Source of the DNA: Talinum fruticosum
Lineage: Eukaryota; Streptophyta; Magnoliopsida; Caryophyllales; Talinaceae
Direction of reading: 5' to 3'
NCBI GenBank assembly: GCA_021018815.1
Contig: JAITYX010000030.1
Location: forward strand, 4,107,001-4,171,000
Length of the DNA: 64,000 nt
The notes beneath the pieces are model-generated. The model saw only the letters and a program-made list of their open reading frames with translations. It was not told where the DNA came from and did not search any database. The first letter of the stretch is position 1. The number at the start of each line of letters is the position of its first letter. Shown one piece after another: positions 37,069-48,581 of the stretch. A program made the position numbers and the translations under genes.

Positions 37069-40000
37069 ATGAGTCCTAAACATCATGCGGGTGGGAGAAC
37101 CCGAGGCCCCATGTCTATTGCGATAGTGCTTGGGCTTTGCTGTTTCTTTTACTTTCTAGGAGCTTGGCAAAGAAGCGGTTCTGGAAAGGTAGAGATGATA
37201 CCCACGACAGTATCCAAGGTGACAAATTGCAGCATTGTCTCAGATACTGAATTGGATTTTGAGCCTCATCACAAATTTGTTGGGGATTTTGAATCTTCTG
37301 AGGTAATAGTCAAACAATATAAGCCATGCGATATCAAGTACAAAGACTATACCCCTTGCCAAGAACAAGATCGAGCTATGAAATTCCCCAGGGACAATAT
37401 GATTTACAGAGAGAGACATTGCCCTCCACAAGAGGAAAAATTGCGCTGTCTTATTCCAGCACCTAAAGGTTATATGACCCCATTCCCCTGGCCCAAAAGC
37501 CGGGATTACGCACACTATGCAAATGTTCCTTACAAACATCTGACTGTTGAGAAGGCTGGCCAGCACTGGGTAGAATTCCGAGACAACGTATTCAAATTTC
37601 CAGGTGGTGGAACAATGTTTCCGCAGGGTGCTGATGCATATATCGATGAACTTGCTAGTGTGATTCCAATTGCTGATGGAACAATTAGAACTGCTCTAGA
37701 TACTGGTTGTGGGGTAAGTTTTCTCCTTATTATCATATATATATATATAATTTTTTTTTGGTTTTCTAGTAGAGATAAGAACATGCATTAAATAAGGTGA
37801 GAGTTAAATTTTTTCTCCACCTAAGCATTCATTAAATAAGATGAGACTTTAAATTAAAGTATTAAGTTCTTTTTTTCTAAAATTTTTAAAAATACTTTCA
37901 TTTGAATAATAGTTTACAAGATATTTTTTTGATCCAAGACAATAGTCTTTGTTCATATTAGTTTACAACATAATTAAATAAGGTGAGAGTTTAAATTCCC
38001 CAGCATGTTTTAAATAAGGTGACACTTTAAATTAAAATATTAAGTTATTTTTTCCATAAAAATTTTTAAAAAACATTCATTTGAATAATAGTTTACAACA
38101 TTATTTTTTGATCCAAGATAATAGTTTTTGTTCATATTAGTTTACAAGATTATTAAAGGAAGTCAAATGATAATTCATTTAAAAAAGCATTTTAAAATAA
38201 AAATTATTAAATTATTTTAGGGATAAATCCATTTAAGTGCCTTCAATCAATTAAATAATATGAACAGAAACATACACCTAACAATAAACAAAAATAAAAA
38301 AATTCAAAGCAACAATTCAACTGTACACCTCTTTCATACACTTCCTTCATAGTTAACAACATATATGAATAAATTATGAACTCTATATACGTCCATACAA
38401 TTAAGAGTTAAACCAAAAACAATCATACACCTCTTTCATAGGTTCTTAATCTATTGTCGTGTTTTCAACTCTACATGAAGTACTTTACCTAACAATTCAT
38501 ACGTTAACAAGTTAAACAAAAACATGAGACAAATCGAATTGATGATAAAAAAAAGCAATTTGATCCAAATGGGAATAAAATGTAATCTTATTTAAATTCG
38601 ACCTGACCCGACCTGAATTTGAAAGAGCTCATGCATTTTTTACAAAAAAGTAAAAAAAAACCGGGAAAACAAAAACCAGTTTTAAAAATTAAAAAATATT
38701 TCCATTTTATACTTTTTTCCTCCCATTTTGTTGAATAAATAGATTATATTCCTAGAAAAAAAAAACTGTTTTAAAATGACTGATTTATAGAAACAAATTT
38801 CCTTTAATAATTAGGTTATACAAATAAATTTCATAATTAGATTATAATTAGTTTGTTTGTATAATTTATAATAGCTTCCATTAAAGAATTTTCTCTCCTT
38901 AAATAAATTTCCATTTTAAAATTTATTTCATCCCATTTCCTTGAATAAATAATTTATACAAGTAGCAGTTGTTTAGCTTCAACAGACTGATTTTAAATTT
39001 CATCTACGTCTATATAGTAGTCATTGTTATTCATTTTATTTAAAAGACAATATCAATTTTTCCTCTAACCAAATAAATAACAATCCATGCAACGCACGGG
39101 TCGGAAAGCTAGTGACTATCCATTTTTGTGTTCCCTTTTGGCAGTCAGGTATTATGCCTCAAAATCCCCTCCCCAGCCTATGGATTTATAATGAGCATGC
39201 TTTATTATTCTTGCAAATCCATTCAAGAAATAAAAAGATCCTCTCCATCTAGTTTGGATTCTAATCTATTTGCTATAATTACCTAGCTTCAATTCTCATT
39301 GCTCCTTTCCAGTGTCTACTGAGTGCTATAAATCAACAAACCAATTCACAACCTCACCTATCGCAGGGGTCTGTGGTTTTCTCTTCTGTCTCTGTTTTTA
39401 CTTCTTTTGCGTGTTGAAACTTTACCCATAGTAGTACTGTTGTGCATACATATAAATTCAATTTCATGGGAAGTAGTCACTAATTCAATCTTGGTGACGA
39501 TAATCTTATTTGAAGTGCAGTGTCTTTTTAGCATGGGTTGCAAGTTCAGTAATTTATTTAGTTTTATTTCCTTTTGGTTCTCTTTTGAGTTGGGCAACGA
39601 GTTCAATTCATAGTCCAAGTTCACTAGCGTCAAACTAAGATGGCTGATTAGTTCAATGGCCATGTGCTGATTATTTTATTACTTTGATCTACTAGCAGGA
39701 CCATAGTATCTGAATATACAATTTATGAGATTGCATAATAGTTTGCATTGACTTTAAGTGATACTTAAAAGTTTGAATTATGGCTCTTCTCTTTGTTTGG
39801 TTCTCCTGCTACATTTTGTCTGAAATTTACTAGAAAAATTTGATACTTGGAATGTGAAATCTGAATAAATTCGGATAAGTTTGAATTGGATTGACGAAGA
39901 TTGTGTATAATCTAGAAATTGGATCTGAAATTTGAATAAATGTAAATGTATTTGGTTCCCGTTAACTTGTGCTGATTAAAATTGGCTGTAAATCCTGAAG

Positions 40001-43000
40001 TAAAGACAAGTCCAAAATATCATATCAATTGTTTCTGTTCTCTTTTAGGTCTTAACTTGTGTGAAAATGTTCCTAAATCTCTCATGGTAGAGCTTTGATT
40101 ATCTAGGATTCTTGATAGATTTGGTACCGAACTTGTTCTGCTTTTGAGCCTAATATGTTATGACTAGTCTTTCCTGCTGTTGTTTATAGGTTGATTTGTT
40201 CATTGTCCAACTGTAGACTATTTGTTTTATTGTAATTTTTCTGATGATCTTAAAGTGATATGTTGTGCTTTGTGGCAGTCATCATTAAAATAAGCTATTA
40301 TTTGATACTATTTGACAGGTTGCAAGCTGGGGTGCATACATGCTGAAAAGAAATGTGTTGACCATGTCATTTGCACCACGTGATAATCATGAAGCACAAG
40401 TGCAGTTTGCATTGGAGAGAGGAGTTCCAGCTGTTATTGGCGTACTTGGGAGTATACGTCTTCCATACCCCTCAAGAGCCTTTGATGTGGCTCAATGCTC
40501 CAGATGTTTGATACAGTGGGCATCAAATGGTGAGTGCTTGTGTTAGTTTGGATTTATGACTGTCCTGGTAAGTTATGTCTTATGCATGTGTTGTTAGAAG
40601 CCATAAAGCCACCAACTGTAAAGCTGTACTACTTAGACTTGGTTATGAGTGTCCAACATGGGTACATCTGTATGAATTGGATAACAATATGACATTGAAT
40701 GGATTCAGTTAGGTATGCAATTCTGATATCTAGTACCACTTGTTAACCTTTCTGATGTGAGTGGTCCTGTGCAGATGGAATGTATCTCATGGAAGTGGAT
40801 CGAGTACTACGACCTGGTGGTTACTGGGTCTTGTCCGGTCCTCCAATCAACTGGAAGACTTATCACAATGTATGGAAACGGACAAAGGAGGAATGCCGGG
40901 CAGAGCAGAGGAAGATTGAAGAGCTGGCTGAGCAACTTTGCTGGGAGAAGAAGTATGAGAAAGGAGATATTGTTATATTTAGGAAAAAGACAATGCTGAG
41001 TCCTGCAAAAGGAAGCGGCCCGTAAATATCTGCGAGACCCAAGATCCTGATGATGTCTGGTCAGTTATGCTTCTATTTCTTCTAATTGAAACTCTTAGTC
41101 CAATGATGAACCACTTAGTACATACCATAAAAAAGTGGGCCCCTTCAAGGAATACTCTCTACCCCCCCAAAAAAAAGGCTCTTTAGCTGCTTGGAATTTT
41201 ATTTTGTTTGATGCTTGTCTTGGATATATAACAATCACCTAGTCTGGACCCCGTTGAAATAGGGTTGGGGAGATCTAAATCTAAGCAACTCATCTTACAA
41301 GTGGCGGAGCTACTTCTGAGAGACCCACAAAGCTCTTTTGGAAAATAATTGTTTTAGACCTCAAACATTTGGAAATAAGTTGCAGAAGGAACTATAATAG
41401 GATAGAAATATTGGCGAATTAACGATGAGAAGCTTTCCTTGAATATCTGAATTTATCTGTATGTAAATCCATGGCTTATTGTAAATTTTTAAATGCTAAT
41501 ATTATGGCAACTTAATTTGTGCGTAATTCAGGTACAAGGAAATGGAAACTTGTGTAACCCCATACCCTGATGTTTCAAGCTCTGATGAGGTTGCTGGAGG
41601 GAAATTGAAGAAGTTTCCTGCTAGGCTTTATGCAACCCCTCCTAGAATAGCTCAGGGATTGGTTTCTGGGTTCACAGAAGAATCATACCAAGAGCACAAT
41701 AAGAAGTGGAAGAAGCATGTCAATACTTACAAAAACATCAATAAGTTGATTGGATCCACAAGGTACCGCAACATAATGGATATGAATGCAGGCCTTGGTG
41801 GGTTTGCCGCGGCACTTGAATCTCAAAAATCATGGGTGATGAATGTCATGCCTACCATTGCTGAGAACACTTTAGGAGTGATATATGAAAGAGGTCTTAT
41901 TGGCATATATCATGACTGGTATGTCATCTTATTGGTTACGAATCAGTATCAATTGTTTTGTTTTTAGTCACCTTTTCTCCTACTAGTGCTTCTGAAGGCC
42001 ACGTTTGTTAAAAGTCAATTTTGCCTGTCAACTATTGACAAATACATGAAAACGAAAGCATAGGCTGGGACATGACCAGATCCCAGATTGAATTTTCCTA
42101 AGCAGTGACATACCCCAACTTTTATTGAATTATATACTTCAAAAATCTAGAAATGAACTCTGACCAAAAAGGTTGTAGGTGGTGCTTCTTAGGTCAGATC
42201 GATAGCCATAAGCTGACCATCAGCAGCCATTTGTGGCTCAAACTTGTCTGGAAATCTCCAATATGGGTGCGTGTCCAAGGGGTAGTCTGGACCATTTCCA
42301 GAGGTATTGTGTTTTTGGTAAAAAATAAGTATCTGTCATCAATTGTCATGTAGGAATTCTAATGTCACTGTCTGACCTGGCTACTTTGTGTGAAATGATG
42401 GATCAAGTACATAGTCAGCAGCTAGGGTGCAATGCTCCTACTTAAGAGTAGGATTGTGGTTAGCTATACTTAACCTTGGCCGAGGCTACTTCCTGTGGAC
42501 TGGATTTTAGTGAAAATAAATGCTCCCCACGCCCCCCAACCCCAAAAAAAAGGGGAAAGAAGGTGCTGAGACACAGCAAAGATGCTGTGTGACACATCTG
42601 ATGCAGAGAACATTGTCTGACACTCCGGAGCACTGCTACCTCTTGTCTGCTTCCATGCAGTCTTGTGTAGAGAGGATAGCTAGCCTCCTATCCCGCGTGT
42701 TTGAGTTTGCCTACTATCCAACATACCCCCCTCTTTCTCTGTCTTTGCTGACAGTTTTTTTTTTTTTTTGGTCGGGGGCGGGGGATGAAATTTTTATGAT
42801 CATAGCAAAACTCTGAATAATACATGCTGTTCTGACCAGTGATCATCTATTCTTTCAGGTGTGAAGGATTCTCTACCTACCCAAGAACATATGATTTCAT
42901 CCATGCAAATGGTCTGTTCAGCTTGTATGAGGATAAGTAAGTCTCTTTATTATTGCTTAAAAACAGTAACCACTATCCCCCTCCCTGGGCCCTGAATTAT

Positions 43001-43659
43001 GTCCTCAGCCGCCAGTTAGGGTAAGGTTACTAAGGTAGGGTTTAGGGGCAAAGATAGGAGGCAGTGGAAAGGGATCTGGCAGATCTAACCCTACTGATGA
43101 CTATCCCATGTTTTCCCTTGAGAGAGAAAATGTGCCCCATGGCTTGTACTAGGCACCTCTAATTGGAAGTTCGTCTATGTAGATGCTATCAAGCAAAAAG
43201 GCTATTTTGAAAGAAAGTGTAAATTATTACTGTGTTCTCATATTGAATAAGCCTCTTTGATCGTGAGGATAAGATAAGACTACTTATATCCAGATCTCCC
43301 TAGGCCCTCCTCCGGACTAATCCTCTCGTGGGTGGTGATAGTGTTGTAGAGGGTCTTCTTTTGCAAGAAGTGTGTAGTCAGAGAATCCTATTCTAACCAG
43401 GGTAAAATGTCAAATTCATAGGTGTGAGTATGAAGACATACTTTTGGAGATGGACCGAATTCTGCGCCCTGAAGGTACAGTAATCATTAGAGATGCAGTT
43501 GATCCTCTGAACAAGGTCAAGCAAATTGCTCGGGGCATGAGGTGGGATATTAAGTTGATGGACCACGAGGATGGTCCTTTTGTCCCTGAAAAAATTCTCT
43601 ACGTGGTAAAACAGTATTGGGTTGGAGGTGAAAACAGCACATCATCCAGCAGCCGGTGA
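37069..43659 (+). CDS. PMT14: Probable pectin/polysaccharide methyltransferase, PMT14 type (one-base frameshift in exon 3)
   Basis: Golgi type II membrane protein of the DUF248 SAM-dependent methyltransferase family, thought to methylate pectin or other wall polysaccharides. Exons are 37069-37713, 40319-40529, 40775-41059, 41532-41918, 42859-42936 and 43422-43659, all with GT/AG borders. A short basic cytosolic tail precedes one membrane helix (residues 16-32). Family hallmarks include [15 protein letters not shown], the SAM motif [16 protein letters not shown] (about 208-223), [29 protein letters not shown] and a C-terminal KQYW. Details such as FEPHH near the N terminus and [10 protein letters not shown] point to PMT14 rather than PMT2. 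Exon 3 lacks one base near 40984-40995: the frame runs into TAA at 41026-41028, while an extra A restores about 20 conserved codons through PDDVW. The restored protein would have 614 residues. The adjacent downstream gene is APRR2, as in Arabidopsis. Confidence 0.93.
37733..39112 (+). mobile_element. Helitron-like element in PMT14 intron 1 (left end uncertain)
   Basis: The right end has a decayed hairpin (ccatgc-aac-gcacgg, 39085-39099, one mismatch) followed 9 bases later by CTAG at 39109-39112 and then T. This matches the 3' terminus of plant Helitrons. The left end is set at the A|TC at 37732/37733 only because Helitrons insert between A and T. The interior is AT-rich, contains an internal duplication and no Rep/helicase. 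Confidence 0.5.
37790..38157. repeat. 186-bp tandem duplication within PMT14 intron 1
   Basis: Copy 1 (37790-37975) and copy 2 (37976 to about 38157) both begin aaataaggtgagag and share tcatttgaataatagtttac and gttcatattagtttacaa. The copies differ at scattered positions. Probably internal to the Helitron-like element. Confidence 0.85.
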
Positions 43660-44179
43660 CTGAAACACCAAGATTAGAGCTCCAAAGACTTGGCTTGGCT
43701 CATCAAGAGCATAGTGATCATGATATTGGTTTTGGAAACAAGAAGGTAAAAAGTTTTGCATTCATAAGTTATTTTGTCACGTTGCTTAATGTTATAGGTC
43801 ACCTCTAGGCTTTAAATTAAATATAGGTGAAGAATTTGTGTTCTGTTTGAATAGCAGGCTTGTAGAGAAATGTCAAGATTGTTCTCTATAAGCCTTGAGA
43901 TTATTTGAGCTTTTACCCAAATTTGGGGTTTAGTTTCGCACTTGAAATGTAGCATTCATAAACCAATGTCAAGCATAATGAATATTATGGTGCCCCATTA
44001 TTTCTTTGTTATGGTAAAATTTTGTTCGATGTAATTATCTTGTTTGATCTATCCATCCCAAAAAAAGTATTCCACTTGCTTTTCTTTTCCTTTTTCAAGT
44101 TAATGTTAATTATCAAATAAAAGGGTCTCATACGAGATCCAGGGGTGGAACCTGAAAATCAGATTGGCAGGATTAAAAC
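43660..44179. other. PMT14 3' flank
   Basis: Contains the presumed 3' UTR of PMT14. No further gene and no certain polyadenylation signal before the hAT element that starts at 44180. Confidence 0.5.
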
Positions 44180-44859
44180 TAGGGATGGCAATGGGTCGGG
44201 TCTGGGTCGGGTCCGATTGGATCCAAACCCATTTAACTTTTTAAAACTTGGACCCAGACCCGACCCGGACCCGGTGGGTCTGTAAAATTTGGACTCGGAC
44301 CCGGACCCGGTGGGTCTATGGGTGCACGGGTCTTAAACGAGTCTAAGTATATTTTTATCATAAATGAGTTTAAAAATCGGTATTTTGTGCTTGTATTTTA
44401 ATAGTATTGTAAATTTACAAGTAGTTTTGTTACATATAACCTCTTTAGTATTATACTAACCTATTTATCAACCAACCTATTGTATAAACCAAAAACTTAG
44501 TTCATACAAACCAAATACACCAATATATTAAACACAAAGTTTATCAAAGTTTGACACCATAAAGTTCAAAGTCCATTAAAGCTTAACAATAAATTATGGG
44601 AAGGGTTTCCAAATTGCATCGGTTCCAAATTTGTATGAATACTGTTGTTAGAATTTTTTAAAAAATAATATTAGTAATCGGGTCTTAAACGGGTATCGGG
44701 TCGGATCTCGGGTCTTATTTTTGAGACCAGGACCCGGACCCGAGACGGTTAGACTCGAGACCCGACCGAACCCATTGGATCCAAATTTTTAGACCAGAGC
44801 CGATTAAATGAGTCGGATCGACGAATATGGATCGGATCCAAGACCCACTATCATCCCTC
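44180..44859. mobile_element. Non-autonomous hAT element downstream of PMT14
   Basis: A 680-bp element with ends tagggatggcaatgggtc and (reverse complement) gagggatgatagtgggtc. The 8-bp flanks are attaaaac (44172-44179) and gttaaaac (44860-44867), 7 of 8 identical. Subterminal gggtc/gaccc words are densely repeated. No transposase. Confidence 0.85.
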
Positions 44860-44867
44860 GTTAAAAC

Positions 44868-46176
44868 TCAATGTGGAGTAAGATTTAACATGACAAATGA
44901 CAATCCCCTTTATCAGTTCCATTCTGTTGTTCCGGCTAATTGTAGATAGGACAATTTCACTAAGTTTTACCTATTTTTTAAACTCAAGAAAATAATTTGT
45001 GGTGGATAATAGAGTAGGTCCCTATTGGGTTGCTTAAGATTTAAGCACGTGGGCTTTCATTATATGATTATATGCTATAAAGGGAAATTTACTATAAGTG
45101 GTATACTAATTACTAAGTTATTAACAAATGCTTTTTCTGATTGATTTTTTACAAATCGACTTTTTCTCTCAAGAAATAACTAATTTCAACGTCTTATGGC
45201 AAAGGTAACAACATTTAGACACTATCTTATTTAATTTTAATTTATAATTTTACAATTCTTTATAACTTTTTATAAATAAATTTACAATCATCTTAAACCT
45301 CCCAACCACCTGTATTACGAAAATTAAACCGTGCCGAACCGGTTGGACCAGGAACTGGAAGAGCCCGCTCTAACCCGATTGACCAGAGGAAGTTGGCTAA
45401 CCCGACTGAGCCGTGGTTAGACCGGGATTTCCCAGTTACATGAAACCTTATATTTTTCTTCTTTGCTTTCATCTTCACTTGACCTTCACCAGAACTCTTT
45501 AGCCAAGAACGAACAACTTTAGCCAGAACTCTTTTGTGCCGAAGGGCCGCCGGGTGAGAAGGAGCAAAGGCTGAGGGGCGGCTAAGAGCACAGAGAAGTA
45601 GGGGAAGGCTGAAAGCGCAAAGGAGTAGAGGAGAGGGGAGAGAGATGGCTGAACGAGGAGCAAAGAAGTAGCACATGAGAGAAAAAGGGGGAGAGGAGGG
45701 TGAGGGGGAGGGGGATTGCAGGAGCAAAGGAGGAGGGGAGGGGACGGCTGGCTGAAGGAGCACAAAGAAGAGCAGAGCAGAGGAGAGGAGTGAGAAAATG
45801 AGCGAGGAGAGAAGGCCGCACGCAGTTGTGAGACGAAGAAAGGAGTAAGTCTAGGATTTGTTTTTAATTTATTTAAAGGTTTTAAGTTTTTTTGGCAAAG
45901 GAATTAAGGCTTAAATGTTAAAAGTTGAATATATGTTATGGAATTAAATTTTGGATAGAAAAGATTAAATAGGATTTTATTATCTTTATTAGTTCTGTAT
46001 AAAAATTATTTTGGGTATTGTAATCTTGTGTCCAATTTGTTGTGAATGTGGTTAATTGATTATATGAACATTTTGGTTCAATTTTGGGTATTTTATCTTG
46101 TGTAATGGAGAAGTCGGAATACTAATGCTCAAATTAATATGTTTTGTGTGGAAAAGTTAGAATTTGATGTAAGATA
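44868..46176. other. Intergenic region with a GC-rich low-complexity block
   Basis: Contains a partial 'ttgtaag' MITE (45222-45296) followed by a GC-rich, purine-rich block (about 45300-45845) that reads pyrimidine-rich on the minus strand, like a transposon interior. Its boundaries could not be set. No gene recognised. Confidence 0.4.
45222..45296 (-). mobile_element. Partial MITE of the 'ttgtaag' family
   Basis: The minus strand carries the gattgtaaatttatttataaaaag-type words of this family. Only one end is present, adjoining the GC-rich block. Confidence 0.45.
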
Positions 46177-46598
46177 GGTCATGTTCGGAAATAACGTTTG
46201 GAATAACTTTTAACATTTTGACCAAGTCAAAACACTATTCACCCAAATATTAATATTTGGTAAGTTAGTGTTTTAACTAGCGTTGCATTAGCTTATAAGT
46301 TTCAAGTAGTATTTACGAAAAGTTAAGAATATTAACTTTTTACATTTAAAAGTAGCGTTTCATATTTTTTTGACAAAAGTATGCCTTCATTAATATATAT
46401 TTGGCAAATTATATATATCCTTTTACGTTAATTTACAATAATCATCTAACTCAACCACTGAATTTACCAAACACATTTATTCAACTGCTTAATTAAACAA
46501 CTATCCGTCAACGGTTAAGCTATCGGGCATATAAACGAGTTACTGATTACACAAACAAATATCCATTACTCAAACAACTCATTTTGTCGAATAAGGCC
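46177..46598. mobile_element. Tourist-like MITE, copy 2
   Basis: A 422-bp relative of the element at 22577-23009. Ends are ggtcatgtt and aataaggcc, with a 3-bp ATA duplication on both sides (46174-46176 and 46599-46601). Shared blocks include aacttttaRc, agtgttttaactagcgtt and ccttttacgt. It is more diverged at its ends than copy 1, so probably older. Confidence 0.85.
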
Positions 46599-47513
46599 AT
46601 AATCTTTCATATTATGCTAATAACAACAATTAAAAAAAATGGTTGAAGACATATAGAAAAATAATTTTATGATCAAACGGGTCATGCTGGTTCAAACCGA
46701 TCCAACCAATAAATTGGATCAACCGATCTAACGCGATCTAAACGGTACAAGCTGGTTGATTCATTGACTCACTTTTCCAACTAGGATCGATGACCGGTTC
46801 CATTATAACTGTTTACGTCTAAATAAAATAGGGTCTTAATGTAAATTTCTCGAGTCGGACTCAATTCATACAAAAGATAGGAAACCAACAAATAATCTTA
46901 ATTAAAAATCCAGGTAGAAGCCAAACAAATATGAGTGGAAGTTTGTTTTCTCAATGTAATGATATTCCTAGTAACAATGTTCTGCTAGGGCATCAAATAT
47001 GAAAAAGGAAATAAGGCCCTTGACATAAAAGCGTAAGCCTTTTTCAAAAATGAGAATAATACCCCCCCACAAAACAAAAAAAGGTTCTGGAATGGGATCT
47101 TGATTGATTTTACAATTTTGCCACTAAACTTATAGATGCTGGATTTTGGTTGGAAAGTAGACAATAATATAATGTTAAGACCATCATATCAATTATATTT
47201 TGATAAGTGGGTGAACATCAATCATAGACATATATACTCAATGGACTTACCCCTATCTCTTCATAACTTCATGTCATGTTTGGTCATTTTCAGATTTCAA
47301 TACTAGCAATAAGTTCAATTCAAATTTCAAACACTAGTTTGCTTCTCCTGGTAATTAGGGTGTAGTTTCTAAAGTGCGATGTTTTACATTCCCGAAATAC
47401 ATGCTAATAAATAGTTGGATGTAACTGAAAAATAGGGGATGAACTATGATGAAATTTTTACTTTCACCCTTCCTCTTCTCTCTTCCGGATTTAAATAGGT
47501 CAAATTCGATTGT

Positions 47514-47589
<76 letters not shown>

Positions 47590-48480
47590 GCACACGCACA
47601 CGTACACGTACATGGACATACGCATGAAATATTTACTTTCACCCTTCCTCTTCTCTCTTCCGGATTTAAATAGGTCAAATTCGATTGTTGACATGCACGC
47701 ACACATACGTACATGCACACGCGCACGCACGCACACACCTACACACACATCGAAATACTTATACCTAACATGAATGGTTTTATATTGAAGAATTTGATTC
47801 GAATAATAATGTATTAAGGAGGAAAAATGAGAGGTATACTTATTTGAGAACAAACCCTCACCTTTTTTTGGATAATTGATTAACCTCTAACAAAGGTAAA
47901 GAAAGGATAAATATAACTCTTACAAACTAATACGTCTCATTAGATGATTTAAAATCCTAACTATAGACACCTTAGTAAACCTTTGCCCTTGCAGTTACTA
48001 AGGGAGAGAAAGGAAAAGTTTAAAAATATCTTATATTTTTATATTATCGAGATCAAAAAACAATTATAACGAACATGTAACATTACTGATTCTAGTGTAA
48101 TATCTACCATATTTTGTAATATTAGATGAATTTTGAATACAAAAAATGATAGTAGAATATAGAAATCATGATCTATACCTATATACATGTCAATTTATAT
48201 GTATCCAATCTTAAACTCATTTAGTAAGGTCAATTTAATCTTTAATCCTATGTTTGGGGTCCTCATATTTAACTTGAGGACAATCCATATTGTCTTTGAT
48301 TTGTCTTTAGTGGAGTTAGTGACTTTTGTTATAACTTGAAGTTTGATGAATAGAACTCCCTATTTGGTAACTAAAAAAACAAAACACCACTCCTTTTTTA
48401 TTTCAACATTCTTCTTCTTTTTGTTTTCGCTTTGTTAAATTTAGTAGGACGTGAAGTTTAGCTTTTATACTGCCTTTTGA
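46599..48480. other. Intergenic region
   Basis: No gene recognised. A ccggttc/aaccgatcc-rich stretch at about 46675-46810 resembles a degraded hAT end. The TA/CA repeat array at 47457-47755 is the main landmark. Confidence 0.45.
47457..47755. repeat. Duplicated 60-bp block separated by (TA)n, followed by CA-rich repeat
   Basis: An identical 60-bp block (tttactttcacccttcctct...) occurs at 47457-47516 and 47632-47691. Between them lie about 35 TA units and a cacacg/tacacg tract. A CA-rich tract (cacgcacacat...) follows the second copy. It looks like one unit of block plus simple repeat, duplicated and then diverged in the simple part. Confidence 0.9.
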
Positions 48481-48581
48481 GGTCGAAAAGAATCTTTATT
48501 TTTAGTTGTAAAAAGTTATAAGATTGTAAGAAGTTGTAGGTCTGTAAGATAGTTGTAAAGTTAATTATAAAAAGTTATAAG
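48481..48581. mobile_element. Left part of a 'ttgtaag' MITE split by a LINE
   Basis: Repeats of gttgtaa and gttataag typical of the family end at aaaaagttataag. The rest of the MITE seems to resume at about 50456 after the LINE poly-A tail. Confidence 0.5.

Noticed and set aside
45293..45763. 156-codon Pro/Ser/Leu-rich minus-strand frame
   Set aside because: GC-rich low-complexity block next to MITE sequence, with several competing frames; no recognisable protein.
47446..47853. Several overlapping frames of Tyr-Ile repeats
   Set aside because: They are translations of the TA microsatellite on both strands.
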